Both the position numbers and the translations under genes were made by a program. This document shows, in pieces, positions 12,040-23,236 of a stretch of 64,000 nt of DNA. Source of the DNA: Pleurodeles waltl (Eukaryota; Chordata; Amphibia; Caudata; Salamandridae); NCBI RefSeq assembly GCF_031143425.1, contig NC_090445.1:820792817-820856816 (forward strand). The letters run 5' to 3'. Under the pieces are notes generated by a model, which was not told where the DNA came from, did not search any database, and worked only from the letters and a program-made list of their open reading frames with translations. How positions within the stretch are numbered: position 1 is the first letter of the stretch; every line of letters begins with the position of its first letter.

Positions 12040-13547
12040 GAGAGCTAATACTACAATATTCACTGTACTCTGGAAAAATCGACCCATAATGGTTTGCAGG
12101 GCATTACTTTTAAAAAACATTGTTGCTCATAACTCAGCCTGTGGTGGTCAGAGGACCATGGGACCACCACCAAAACATTCACAACAACGTGGTCTTTCTG
12201 TTGACATCATCTTTGGGTCCCCACAATAGGTTAGTGGGAACCCTAAACTAATAACCCCTCCCAGCATTCATTATCTGTTTAAGCTCTCTCATGGCTGGAT
12301 CTTTTGTTTTAGAGCTGGGAGTTGCTTGTGTTGTAAGGGCCTTGTTTATAATATCATTGTTATAGGCCTGCTATCCCTGAATAAATGTAATGAAGTATGC
12401 CTTCTAGGGGCTAAATATATGGTTACACTTAATTATTTATTGCCATTTTCTTTTTTGTGTGGTTATGCCCTCTAGGGACTAAGTATATAGTTACACGACC
12501 ATATTTCTTACAAATGCTATTTTAATTGTGGTGTCCACTAGGGGCTGTTTTAAGCATTACAGTCATATCAACATATTAAAATATTCGTAGCACGAAAACT
12601 TGTCCCCTACTGCTTTTCAGGGCATTGCTTTTACAAAACATGTTAGCTCATTACTCAGCCTGTGGTGTTCCTAGGACAATGGGGCCACCTTCAAAACATA
12701 GATCACAATGTGCTCGTCTCTGGGTCCCTACACCATGTTAGTGGAGACTCCAAAACAATAACCTCTACCACCATTCATTATCTTTTTAAGCTTTCTCATG
12801 GCTTGAACTTTTATTTTACAGCTGAGAGAAGTTATGTTTTATGGGCCCTGATTGTAATATCATTGCAATAGTCTTGCTAGCCTTAAAAATGTGTAATGTA
12901 CTATGCCATCTATGGGCTAAATATTTGGTTACACTGCATTACTTTCTCCCATTATTTTTCATGTGGTTAGGCTCTCATCGGGCTGACTGCATGGTTGCAT
13001 GACCATGTTTCTTCAAAATGTTGTTTTTAATGTGGTGTCCTCTAGGGGCTGTTCTGAGCATTGCAGTCAAAATACTGTAATATTTGCGGCACGAAAACTC
13101 GCCCCCATAATGCTTTGCAGAGCATTACTTTTACTAAACATTTTAGCTCATAACTCAGCGTGTGGTGGTCCTAGGACAATGGGACCACCTTTAAAATTCA
13201 CTTTCTGTCTACATCATCTATGGGTCTCCACGCTAGGTTTGTGGGGACCCCAAAATAATAACTCCTCCTACTATTCAGTGTCTTTTAAGCTTTCTCATGG
13301 CTACAACTTTTGTTTTGCAGCTGGGAGAAGTTTTTTTTTTAAAGGCCTTCTTTGTAATATCATTTCATTAGGCCTGCTATCCCTAAACATGCCCTTTTGG
13401 GGCTAAGTATATGGTCACAATGCATTACTTTCTCCTGTTTCCTGTAATGGGTTTATCCCCTCTAGAGGCTAAAAATATGGTTTACATGACCATATTTCTT
13501 ACAAATTATATTTTCGTTATGGTGCCCTCTAGGGGCTGTTTGTATCA
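12040..13547. repeat. Tandem repeat of about 510 bp, about three units
   Basis: The phrase GCTCATxACTCAGCxTGTGG recurs at about 12126, 12646 and 13146. Each is followed in the same order by an ATGG(G)ACCACC-like block, a GGGTCTCC/GGGTCCC-ACA block, CTCATGGCT, and two CCTCTAGGG-type blocks. Units are clearly diverged, with many substitutions. The third unit is cut by the piggyBac-like insertion at TTAA 13548. The ORF at 12999-13406 is a shadow of this array. Confidence 0.8.
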
Positions 13548-13566
13548 TTAACCCCTCCCATGCCTG

Positions 13567-13962
13567 GGACGAGCTGGTCTCATCCAGGCACATGGTTGCC
13601 GTGTGCCTGGGATGAGACCAGCTCGTCCTACACCGGGCCCATGGGGGAAGTGCTAGCAGCCCCCCTGTGGGCCCCCCACCCACACCCCTCTGTCAGGGAT
13701 GAAAGGGGAATCGATTTCCCCTTTCACCCCTGAGTCCCCCCCACCCCTCCAGTGATGTCTGATGACATCAGCATGCAAATCGCGTGCTGACCTCATCAGA
13801 GGTTCCAGCGTGATCCCGGAAGAGAAATGCTCTTGCATTTCTCTTCCGACCGGGAGGTGGGGCGGAGAGACAAGAAAGGAAAGGAAAGACCTTTCCTCTC
13901 CTTTCTTGTCTCTCACAGCATTTCTGCTGCCTGATTGTGATGCGATCAGGCAGCAGAAATGC
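13567..13962. repeat. Train of six consecutive hairpins at the 5' end of the piggyBac-like element
   Basis: Arms seen directly: 13567-13591/13603-13628 (25 bp, one extra base), 13694-13712/13714-13732 (about 19 bp, few mismatches), 13758-13776/13782-13800 (19 bp, three mismatches), 13817-13830/13835-13848 (perfect 14 bp), 13865-13888/13891-13914 (24 bp, one mismatch) and 13918-13935/13945-13962 (perfect 18 bp). Together they occupy most of the 400-bp segment. They would fold on either strand as DNA or as RNA. Confidence 0.88.
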
Positions 13963-15240
13963 CCACTAGACACCAGGGACCTTTTTTTGTTTTGTAAATT
14001 ACAGTAAGGGGAGCTGCCCCTTAAGCAAGGGCCGCTCCCCACGGCGGCAAATTATTTTTAACCACTAGACACCAGGGATAATTTTTTGTTGTTGTTTATT
14101 TTCATTTTTTTATGTTTGGGGAGCGGCCCCTTAGGCAAGGGTCCCTCCCGGGGGGCCAAATTAGTATTAGGCCATGGCAGATCGGCCTAATATAATTAGG
14201 CCGATAGAAACCACTAGACACCAGGGAATATTTATTTTATTCATACTTGCACATAAGGGGAGCAGCCCCTTGGGCAAGGGCCGCTTCCCAGGGGGCCAAA
14301 TTATTTTTAGGCCATTTCTGCCCTCCCTGGGGGCAGATTGGCCTAACTATATTAGGGGACAGAAAACCACTAGACACCAGGGATAATTTTTGGTGTTTAT
14401 TTTTATTTTTTTATGTTTGAGGAGCGACCCCTTAGGCAAGGGTTGCTTCCGGGGAGCCAAATGATTTTTAGGCCATTTCTGCCCCTCTGGGGGCCAGAAA
14501 CCACTAGACACCAGGGATTATTTCTTTTATTCATACTTGCGCATAAGGGCCGCTCCCCAGGGGGCCAAAATATTTTTAGCCCATTTCTGTCCCCCCCAAG
14601 CGTCAAATCGGCCATTTCTGCCCTCCCTGGGGGCAGATCGGCCTAACTATATTAGGGGACAGAAAACCACTAGACACCAGGGATAATTGTTTTTGTTTAT
14701 TTTTTTATGTGTGAGGAGCAAGGGTCGCTCCCGGGGGGGCCAAATTATTTTTAGGCCATTTCTGCCTCCTCAGGGGTCAGAAACCACTAGACACCAGGGA
14801 AATTGTATTTTTTTTTATACTAACGCATAAGGGGAGCGGCCCCTTTGGCAGGGGCCACTCCCCCGGGGGGGGGGGGGAGGCGAAATATTTTTAGGCCTTT
14901 TCTGCCCCCCTGATGCAGATCGGCCTAATAAAATTTGATGGATCTGCCCCGGGGGGGGGGGGGGGGGGGGCAGAAACCTCTAGACACCAGGGATATATAT
15001 ATAAAAAATATATATATATTTTTTTTAATTTACTTTATGTTTTTATGTATGGGGAGCGACCCCACCAGAGACCATGGAAGATTTTGTTTTCCAAAATAAG
15101 AGGTTGGGGGTTTGGCCATACCCCGACCCAAATAAATGGGCCAAAGTTGTTCTTCCCACCAGTGGGCAGTTTGGGTAATTACCCACGATCCACATCCCGG
15201 GGGGACAGAAAGTTTGCTAGATGCCACAGAATAAAAAAAA
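13963..15240 (+). repeat. Minisatellite of about 100-190 bp units inside the piggyBac-like element
   Basis: The phrase CCACTAGACACCAGGG recurs at about 13965, 14063, 14213, 14368, 14502, 14669 and 14785, with CCTCTAGACACCAGGG at about 14978 and a decayed form at 15215. Each unit continues with an AT-rich run, GGGGAGCGGCCCCTT-GGCAAGGG, a GGGGGCCAAATTATTTTTAGGCC segment and a TTTCTGCCC block. Homopolymer G tracts (14865-14877 and 14951-14970) and AT dinucleotide runs (14994-15020) lie within the units. Confidence 0.85.
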
Positions 15241-15799
15241 ATAAAAGAAAATAGTGGGGTGGTGGCTACCAACCAGAATGGGCCTGGTTATGCCCCCACC
15301 TGAACTGAAGGGGCTAACAGTCTTTCAGCTCTCCCCTGCACACTAAATCATCGTATCCCATGGCAAGCAAGAGGGCATTGGTAACTCTCAAAATCGTACC
15401 ACTTGGAATGGTGAGCGCTGCACTTTTTTTAACTTTGGGACGCTGCCATGTAGAAGAATCCACAAGACCTAGACACATCTGAACACTAAACATCTGGTTG
15501 AATCCAGGGTTGTGTGCTTCACATGCACCCGCACCATTTCCTTTCCCACAATGGCCTGCAAACCTGGAACTTTGCTGGAAAGCACACATTTTTTCCACAT
15601 TTTTGTGATGGAACCTTCCGAAATCTGCAGGAATCTACAAAATTCCTACCACCCAGCATTGTCTCATCTATACCGATAAAAATTCTGCTGCACTTGTCAG
15701 CCCAAAAATGCTTTTTTTTTTTCAAACTGCCCTTTTGGACCCAGATTGGTTTCCCCTCAATTTAGACATATTTTTGTCTCTTCCCTGTCACAAGCACTT

Positions 15800-16900
15800 G
15801 ACCCACCTACACAAGTGAGGTATCATTTTTACTGGGAGACTGAGGGGATGGTAGGAAATTTGTCCTGGTGCGGTGATCCCACACAGAAATGTGGGACAAT
15901 TTGATTTTTTAGCTAAATTTGAGGTTTGCTGAGGATTCTGGGTAAGAAAACATTGGGGGATCCACGCAAGTCACACCTCCCTGGACTCCCTCGGGTGCCT
16001 AGTTTTCAGAAATGTCTGGGTTTGGTTGGTTTCCCTAAATCGCTGCTGAGTTCAGGACCAAAAACGCAGGTGCCCCCCGCAAAAACAGGTAGTTTTGTAT
16101 TTGATAATGTTGATGTGTCCAGATAGTGTTTTGAGGCATTTCCTGTTGCAAACACAAGGACTACCCACACAAGTGAGGTAACATTTTTATCGGGAGACTT
16201 GGGGGAACGCTGGGTGGAAGGAAATTTGTGGCTCCCCTCAGATTCCAGAACTTTCGGTCACCGAAATGTGAGGAAAACGTTTTTATTTAGCCAAATTCTG
16301 AGGTTTGCAAAGTATTCTGGGTATCAAAATCTGGTGAGAGCCCCACAAGTCACCCCATCTTGGATTCCCCTAGGTGACTACTATTAAACAAATGCATAGG
16401 TTTGGTAGATTTCCCTGGGTGCCAGCTGAGCTAGAGGCCAAAATCCACAGGCAGGCACTTTGCAAAAAACACCTCTGTTTTCTTTGGGAAAATGTGATGT
16501 GTCCACGTCGTGTTTTAGGGCATTTCCTGTTGCAGGCGCTAGGCCTACCCACACATTTGAGGTACCATTTTTATCGGGAGACTTGGGGGGAACAGAGAAT
16601 AGCAAAACAAGTGTTATTGCCCCTTGTCTTTCTCTACATTTTTCCTTCCAAATATAAGACGGTATGTAAAAAAGACATCTATTTGAGAAATGCCCTGCAA
16701 TTCACATGCTAGTATGGGCACCCCAGAGTTCAGAGATGTGCAAATAACCACTGCTCCTCAACACCTTATCATGTGCCCATTTTGGAAACACATAGGATTC
16801 CTTGATATCAATTTTTCACTCTTTATATTTCAGCAAATGAATTGCTATATACCCGGTATAGCATGAAAACCCACTGCAAGCTGCAGCTAATCTATTTGCT
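15800..16900 (+). repeat. Array of about 370-bp units in the piggyBac-like element
   Basis: The block GTGAGGTA(T/A)CATTTTTA(T/C) followed by (C/T)GGGAGACT recurs at about 15817, 16169 and 16556. Between these blocks the order is constant: a TTTCGGT-GAAATGTGAGG segment, AGGTTTGCAAAG-ATTCTGGGT, a CACAAGTCACCCC segment, a GAGCTAGAGGCCAAAATCCAC segment, and a TGATGTGTCCA segment ahead of the next block. The inverted copy shows the same units at about 32808, 33180, 33562, 41117 and 44012. Confidence 0.82.
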
Positions 16901-17652
16901 CTGGGTACCTAGGGTTCTTGATAAACCTACAAGCCCTATAATCCCCGCAATCAGAAGGGTCCAGCAGACGTAACGGTATATTGCTTTCAAAAATCTGACA
17001 TCGCAGGAAAAAGTTATAGGTTAAAACGTAGAGAAAAAGGCAGTTTTTTCACCTCAATTGCAATATTTTTTTATTTCAGTTATTTTCTGTAGGAAACCCT
17101 TGTAGGAGCTACACAAATTACCCATTGCTTAATTCAGAATTTTGTCTACTTTTCAGAAATGTTTAGGTTTCTGGGATCCAGCATTGGTTTCACACCGATT
17201 TCTGTCACTGACTGGAAGGAGGCTGAAAGCACAAAAAATCTTAAAAATAGGGTATGTCCCAGTAAAATGCCAGAATTGTGTTGAAAATGTGGGTTTTCTG
17301 ATTCAAGTCTGCCTGTTCCTGAAAGCTGGTGATTTTAGCACCAAAAACCCTTCATTGATGCCATTTTCAGGGAAAAAAACACAAGCCTTCTTCTGCAGCC
17401 CTTTTTTCTGATTATGTTGAAAAAAACAATATTTTCACTGTATTTTGGCTACTTTCTTGGTCTCCCTCAGGGGAACCCACAAAATCTGGGCACCTCTAGA
17501 ATCCCTATGATGTTGGAAAAAAAGGACATAAATTTGGCGTGGGTAGCTTATGTGGACAAAAAGTAATGGGGGCCTATGCGCGCCCTGCCACAAATAGCCA
17601 AAAAAAGGCCCGGCACCTGAGGGGGGAAAAGGCCTGGCAGCGAAGGGGTTAA

Positions 17653-18180
17653 AGACTAATACCAAAAGTTTATTTCGGATAAAGGTTTATATGATAATTG
17701 TATATGTCTTAATAACCTCTCCTTATTACAATTATGACCATAATTCAGGCCAACTTCAGGCCAACTTAACATCCTTATTACCCATCTGATTGTTTGAACA
17801 CTCTTGATATGTTTGGGTGACCTTTCTAGTTTTTCTTCTCCGTGACTCTCTTGTGTCTTTTTTTGTGAATTGTGTTAGTCACCCAGCATCTCTGATGATG
17901 GGGTGGTGAAAGTGGAATTCTACTGGAATTAGCATGGCCGATTTAAATTAGGATGCTAAATGGCAACATTTTCAACTGCGGATAGAGGAAGAAGGTAAAT
18001 GGAAGTGCTTTAGTTATATGCAGGGCCACTGGTATTACATGGCAGGAAAAGACAAAAGTATAAGGCAGGGTTGATCAGTTTATGTGGCAAGAAAAGTCCA
18101 ATTATGAATTTGCAATGCCAATAGCTTTAACACAAGCAAATGCGAGACCTATTGCTTTGAAATTTGCTTGTTTTAAGTAG
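17653..18180. other. STN1 intron, unassigned
   Basis: Sequence downstream of the piggyBac-like insertion. The first bases may be the rest of the third 510-bp unit. No feature was recognised. Confidence 0.4.
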
Positions 18181-18620
18181 CAGCATTTGGTAACAGAAGG
18201 GCTTTACATGCTTAAACAGTGTTAGGCGAGCTCTAATGTACTATGTTGAACTTACCAAATCAAATAGAAAAACTAAAGAACGGTTTTGTTGAATTCGCAT
18301 AGCTCCATCTTGGCAACCCAATCTCAAAGACTTATGTAGCCAGGTGGATTGTAAAATACAATCAAATCTGTTGCCTAAGGTCAACCGTACATTACTTTCT
18401 GTGCCTCGCACATACAATACTCATGAAAAAGGAGACACTGCACCTTTCCTAACCAGTATCTCTTTAGCAGACAATTGCAAAGCTGCTACTTGGCTGCTAC
18501 TGTTCCAATGTTCACCAGATACTAGTAGCTGGACATTCAGGCACAGCAAGAAGCACAAGTGGGACAAACTGTTTCACATTTGCCAACCACTGCTTTAGGC
18601 AAAAGGTTGTGCTTTTTAGT
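18180..18620 (+). pseudogene. Probable DIRS-type tyrosine recombinase C-terminal fragment
   Basis: Conceptual translation gives APSWQP, then a CSQVDCKIQ stretch, then a YNTHEKGDTAPFLTSISL segment and LADNCKAATW. The spacing resembles the C-terminus of DIRS tyrosine recombinases, where a TIARWI-like helix precedes the conserved HSTRG and (L)EDICRAATW motifs. The catalytic Arg-His pattern is not intact. The open frame runs 18344-18598. No flanking DIRS structure was found, and it could be another tyrosine-recombinase retroelement. Confidence 0.45.
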
Positions 18621-18709
18621 CAGTGCAAAGTATGTGATCTACACATGCAAATGAAACATTTACTCACAAAATTCAGCTTGCAGTCTGTAGCGATGTAGAT
18701 TCACACATT

Positions 18710-18757
18710 TTTATTATTAGTAGTAGTATGATTATTAGTATTATTGTTACTATTACT
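18710..18757. repeat. Imperfect ATT/AGT trinucleotide microsatellite
   Basis: Runs of TTATTATTAG, TAGTAGTATG, ATTATTAGTATTATTG and TTACTATTACTG. Confidence 0.85.
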
Positions 18758-21352
18758 GATGTTTTTGCATTTGCACAGTTACAACCGACAGAGCATAAGG
18801 GGTTCCTCAGCAGTGCAGCAACAGAGGCTCTGACTTAACTTTGATCATACACAGTATTTCACTCGTCTTAGTGCCTGATGTAAAAAAGTGCTTTTTTTAT
18901 TACCAAAATCAGAGGCTTTGCAACTGCAAAAACAACAGCTACAATGTCCCAATAGTCAAAGTATTCTTTCTGCTGTTTGTGACTTATGCCGAATCATACA
19001 AAGGAGAGCATCCCCTTCCTACTGTCAGTTGCACTGGTGCAGACCACTGCTTTGGACCCCATATTGTGGTTCCAAACCATTGAGAGGCTTCCAACATCAG
19101 ACGTGGGAAGGTTACCCATTCTTAAAGTGTAAGCTCTCGCTGTAGGACAGCTTCCGTCACACAAGTGGTGGCATTTCCCCCGATGCTATTCCATGCAATT
19201 TGTTAACATGGGGCCAACCTCGTGACCTAGGTTAATAATTGCCATATTTTCTAATATTCTTTCAGGACCTGTTTTAGAAGACAGAATTTTTTCATTCTGG
19301 AGTGGCTGAACACAAGTCCTATTAAGTACAATAAATGAGTAATTAGTTACACACCAAAGGATTCATTTATGATAATATCTATTTCTGTGATCAAGACACA
19401 TTGCAATCCAAACAACAACAGGGTGATCCTACAAGTGAGTGTGAACAGTGAAGTGCACGTCAAAGTTAAGGGATACAATTCAAAATGTACATAAGACTAC
19501 AAACACTTGTTTTGATGCTACAAACTGAATGTTCATGTGGTAAACTTTCTACTCGTCGTATTTCCCATTCATCAGTAAACTGTGTAGTTCACAACTCTGG
19601 TGGAGTGCCCCCCTACTTCTTGGCCCTTTCAACTAGTACCCCAGTGACCCTACAACAATCTCTCCCTGTCCCAGCCATCACTAGGCAGGTATTCAGGTGG
19701 CGAATGGGCTAGTTGCTGGTGATAACCCTTGGTTTTCAGGTGATATCCCTGATATCCAGTTGAATGTTTGTGTGTACTTGGTCATTTGCCTGCCTGTTTC
19801 TGTGTTTCCATGTGCCTGGTTGCACTTCCTGGCATCGAGTGGCTGCCACTCCCTTACTCCTGGGTGCCACGAATCTGTGGGTGCCACCTTGTGGCATCTG
19901 CAAGACGCCTTCCAAATAGGGTGGTCAACCTAGGTATATTGTGATCTCCCAAGGGATATGAGGAATGTACCTGACGTCTGGTGACCGCTCCAAATATCTG
20001 ATGTTCACCCCTGCAATGTAGTGGGCTTTGCAGGTGCCCCCACCTCCCACCCGGGGCTCTGACAGGCAACTGTGGCTTCTGATAGTCAAGCCTAACATGG
20101 GTGTTGTACTTGAGGTTTTAAATATTAACGGAACTGCCGAAGCCTATGAATACACCGAGACGATGGCGAGACTTTCTTAACGTTTGCAATTACCTCAATG
20201 TTCTGGCTTGCTTTCTTGTCAGTACACACATGTTACAAGAAGTGTTTGGATTTTGGATATGGATTTGGCCACTTTGAGGACTGTTCTACCTCAGGCCAAA
20301 GTTACTTTCACAAGCCACTCCTTATTCTCTGTTTACTGTTGCTGTGATTACCACCTTCTGTTAACAAAGTGGCTCAGCCTGACCTCTAAAGTATACATAT
20401 TTTTCTGAGTACTGGAAGCTCTGATCCAAGTATACCCTTCTTTACTTAGCTTGGAGTATCTTGGGCCATCAAGAGGTGATGACTCTGGTAAGTGTGACTG
20501 AAAATTGAGTATAATGTGTGTATGTGTTTGACAAGCACCCATACTGTATTGGACAACGGGGTAAGTGGACCTGGGCAATATTCTGATTGAGCCGGAGTAA
20601 TTTCAATAATTTTGCATCACTCTTGTGATGTGAAATTACCAGAATTTACGGGATAACACCCATGTGCTTAGCTGTGAGTGATTCGGAGCACAATGCCTAC
20701 CCAAGAGCACTGGAAAAGAGCATGAAAGGCTGCTGCTGTTCCTGTTCTGTTGCATTTAGGGCTATTTTCTTAGCACAATATGCATGCTCGGGTCCAGTTT
20801 GGACACAGGGTTGCATTTTTTGCTGAGTAAATAGCGCTAACTGCCGGGTTACACTCCTCACTTACTTCCCCATAATCTTGTGTAATTTTCCTGTAACTTC
20901 ATGCAATTACACTACAGCAAATTTTTGAGTTACGCCTACCCTTTGTAAAATGATGCTGTGTTTATATACCACAAATTGTCTGGATTAAGAGAATACAATT
21001 CTGAAGTGTGGCAAAGTAACATTGTATCTATGAACCCCTGCTTTCCAGTCAAGTATAGCAGTTCCAGTGAATGGTTGCTTTAGAGGCAGAGGAACGACAA
21101 TAGACCATGGCCAAGTTAAAATGAAGGGTTAATCCTGCATAGTGAGGTGTTGAGAAGACGTGTGTTCTTTATGCCACAACCTTGACTTCAGTGTCACCAG
21201 TTCCCAGGGCTGTGCGTGATCAGGAAAGATCAAACCTAGAAACAAAGGCTTTCTCAGTCTTTGCACTGATCAGTTTGACCTGTTTGCAGTCTCACTTACA
21301 TGTGTTCTTCACATCCTTTTGTTTAATATTTCACTCTTATCTACTCTTATAG
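18758..21352. other. STN1 intron, unassigned
   Basis: No coding similarity or transposon ends recognised. It ends in a pyrimidine-rich acceptor region (TATCTACTCTTATAG) at 21352. Confidence 0.5.
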
Positions 21353-21458
21353 ACAAAGTGGAGGATCCTGCATGCGATGCCCAGATCTTTAGGATGCTGG
21401 ATGTCCCTCATCTTTACAGGAATGTTTATGACGTACCTTTCAAGAGCTCACAAGACAA
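21353..21458 (+). CDS. STN1: STN1 internal exon (end of OB-fold)
   Basis: This exon follows a TTATAG acceptor and ends at a GTAAGT donor (21459). It supplies two bases (AC) that, with the last C of the exon at 7064-7237, complete a His codon. It then reads [20 protein letters not shown] and [13 protein letters not shown]. This matches the family pattern KV-(D/E)-DP-x4-QI-x-RML-x-(L/V)P-x-(L/I)YR-x-VYD-x-PF, around human residues 150-187, which closes the STN1 OB-fold. It ends with two bases of a codon (AA), which pairs with the single base opening the next exon. Phase agreement on both sides across a 14.1-kb intron supports a working gene and not a processed copy. Confidence 0.94.
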
Positions 21459-21939
21459 GTAAGTGCATATTCACGAGTTTATACGCTGGGGATACTTATT
21501 CCTTCATGCATGTTATAGCTCTTGCACAGTTGCTTTTTAATATCAGTCGTTATCCTTTAAAGAAATAGCAGAACATTAGTCTGGCAAACATTGGCAATAA
21601 TATTCTGTTACATCTGTAGGTCCCTCTTGGTTTTACTAGCTATGGTATACCATTGTTAGGCCTGTGGTTCCTCTTTATATTTTAGTAAAAACAAACTAGA
21701 CGATCTACAGATCGTTCCCTTCTTAAAACTAAGGGCCTTATTTAGAGTTTGGCAGATTTGACATTGCATATGTCCTGACCATATTTTTACAAGTGCATTA
21801 AGCCTATGACATTTTTAACACGTGGGCAGTATATCCACCACTTTTAACAGAGTGCCCCTTCCTCCAAATTCTAAGCAAGGACTTAAGTCTTTTAAACTGC
21901 GACTATTTGATTTTGCATCTTGTTCAATTTTGCCTGTAG
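21459..21939. other. STN1 short intron (481 bp), GT-AG
   Basis: Donor GTAAGT at 21459 and acceptor TTGCCTGTAG ending at 21939. A short TAAGGGCCTTATTTAGAG stretch near 21729 resembles the start of a Harbinger-type MITE, but no partner end is visible. Confidence 0.8.
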
Positions 21940-22099
21940 TGACAGCAGTAACGAGACAACTACAAATGTGACACACCAGCTAAGTGAGCAAGTGGAAGAC
22001 TTCCTGACAAAAAATACAATTCAGAATTTTTACCCTCGAGAACTGGAGACCGTTGATTCTTTGATGTCTTTGGTCAGTGGCAAACTGCGCGAGTCACAG
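21940..22099 (+). CDS. STN1: STN1 internal exon (linker to first winged-helix domain)
   Basis: The opening T completes an Asn codon with AA from the previous exon. The frame then reads DSSNETTTNVTHQLSEQVED, a KNTIQNFYPRELETVDSLMS stretch and VSGKLRESQ. It corresponds to the family pattern LSE-x3-(E/D)FL-x-(K/E)N-x-(I/V)Q-(N/S)FY-x3-LE-x-V-(D/E)SL-x-SL, around human residues 190-240, where the OB-fold leads into the first C-terminal winged-helix domain used to contact the CST partners. It ends at a GTCAGT donor (22100) in phase 0. The remaining C-terminal exons should lie downstream, but I could not find them by eye in the 41.9 kb available. Confidence 0.92.
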
Positions 22100-22586
22100 G
22101 TCAGTACAGTTTACAGATATGTTTTATTACTAGAATGGGTTAAATTGGGGGATAATCTTTTTGTGTTGATGTACTCATCTACCCTTCTGCCAAGGTAAAA
22201 GGGTGTTATGTAGAAGGTAAAAATAAAAATCCTTCCTATTAAATCTGTAGACTGGTTCTAGTGCACAGATGTTAGGTTGGCTAGTAGCTCTGAGAGTACA
22301 GGAACTCTGAAAATGTATTACTTTTAGAATATGTGGCAAGTACTAACTTTGTTCTGATTTATTTTATTAAGCGCATGTGCGTACATTCAGACATCTTGGT
22401 GCTACAGAATAGTCCAAAAAATAAGAACTATAAAGATCTAACAAAACATGTGAGTTTTAAAAGCCTTCCTGAAGGTTAAGTAGGGCTGTATGCTCTTGAT
22501 GGGCAAAGAAAACTATTCCAAAGTTGAGAAACGAGCAAATGAAGTGCTTGACCACTTCTTGAGGATCATTTAAAATGGGGAACCAA
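22100..22586. other. STN1 intron, unassigned
   Basis: AT-rich intronic sequence, no feature recognised. Confidence 0.5.
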
Positions 22587-23236
22587 GGGCCAGATGTACA
22601 TAGGTTTAGCATTGGTACACCCCTGTACCAATGTGTCTTTGACACATTTTGCGATTCCGAGTGGGTCGCAAATAGACCTACCTCACTAATATTAATGTGG
22701 TAGGTCTCACTTTGCCACCTATTGGGAATTGGAAAAATCACAGGGACCACCATGTCTGTGATAGCTTTTAAATAAAGCAATCTTTATTTTAAAAAGATTT
22801 TATTTCAAAAATAAAAATGAACAGTATTCATTTCATTTTTACATTTAGCCAGCGAGCGGTCTATAGGACTACCTCCTGCTTTGAAAAAATATTTTTGCAA
22901 CCATTCTCAATGGGGAAGTTGTCCCTTGGGGTCTCTTCCCATTTGCAAATGGGTTGCCACTTACTTGAAGCAGTGAGTAAAATGCAAATTTTTTGCGATC
23001 ACATTTCGGTCACAAAACATTCACATGTACCTCTGAGATTCGGTATCAGGAAGGGACGCTCCAAACATGCCCCTTCCTAATACCGAAACGCAAACCCAAT
23101 TTGTGATTTGATAATTGGTTACTGAATCGCAAACATAGTCTTTGTACGTTTACAAATGCTTTTTTTCAGGTCACACAACAGCCTGATTCTGTGAATCGGA
23201 CCATTTGCGACCTAAAAAAAGCTTTGTGAATCTTCT
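22587..23236. mobile_element. Harbinger-type MITE, same family as 63138-63692, right end eroded
   Basis: The left end reads GGGCCAGATGTACATAGG, preceded by CAA. The right end near 23236 reads AGCTTTGTGAATCTTC then TAA, a worn form of the family's AGCTTTGCACATCTGGCCC. Interior blocks are collinear with the copy at 63138, for example GACCACCATGTCTGTGA followed by AATAAAGCA, and GGTCGCAAATAGACCTACCT. It contains short hairpins such as CATTGGTAC...GTACCAATG near 22611. No transposase. Confidence 0.7.

Larger units (their letters stand above)
13552..17648 (+). mobile_element. Large piggyBac-like non-autonomous element with TTAA ends
   Basis: TTAA occurs at both ends (13548-13551 and 17649-17652). 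The termini inside read CCCCTCCCATGCCTGG and, inverted, CCCCTTCGCTGCCAGG, so they form imperfect terminal inverted repeats. A TTAA duplication with C-rich ends is the piggyBac signature. No transposase frame exists in the 4.1 kb. The interior is ordered: a cluster of hairpins (13567-13962), a minisatellite with the CCACTAGACACCAGGG phrase (13963-15240), a bridging segment, an array of about 370-bp units (15800-16900) and a 3' segment ending in GGCCTGGCAGCGAAGGGG. A second, inverted and interrupted copy spans 31744-44848 with the same order of parts, which shows that this is one dispersed family. Confidence 0.8.

Noticed and set aside
13963..15240. Regularly spaced repeat resembling a CRISPR array
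   Set aside because: Units are 98-190 bp with related spacers, inside a eukaryotic transposon. There are no unique spacers of constant length and no cas genes.
18841..19145. Overlapping ORFs of 80 and 85 codons as possible exons
   Set aside because: No family similarity, no flanking splice signals that fit, and two frames open at once.
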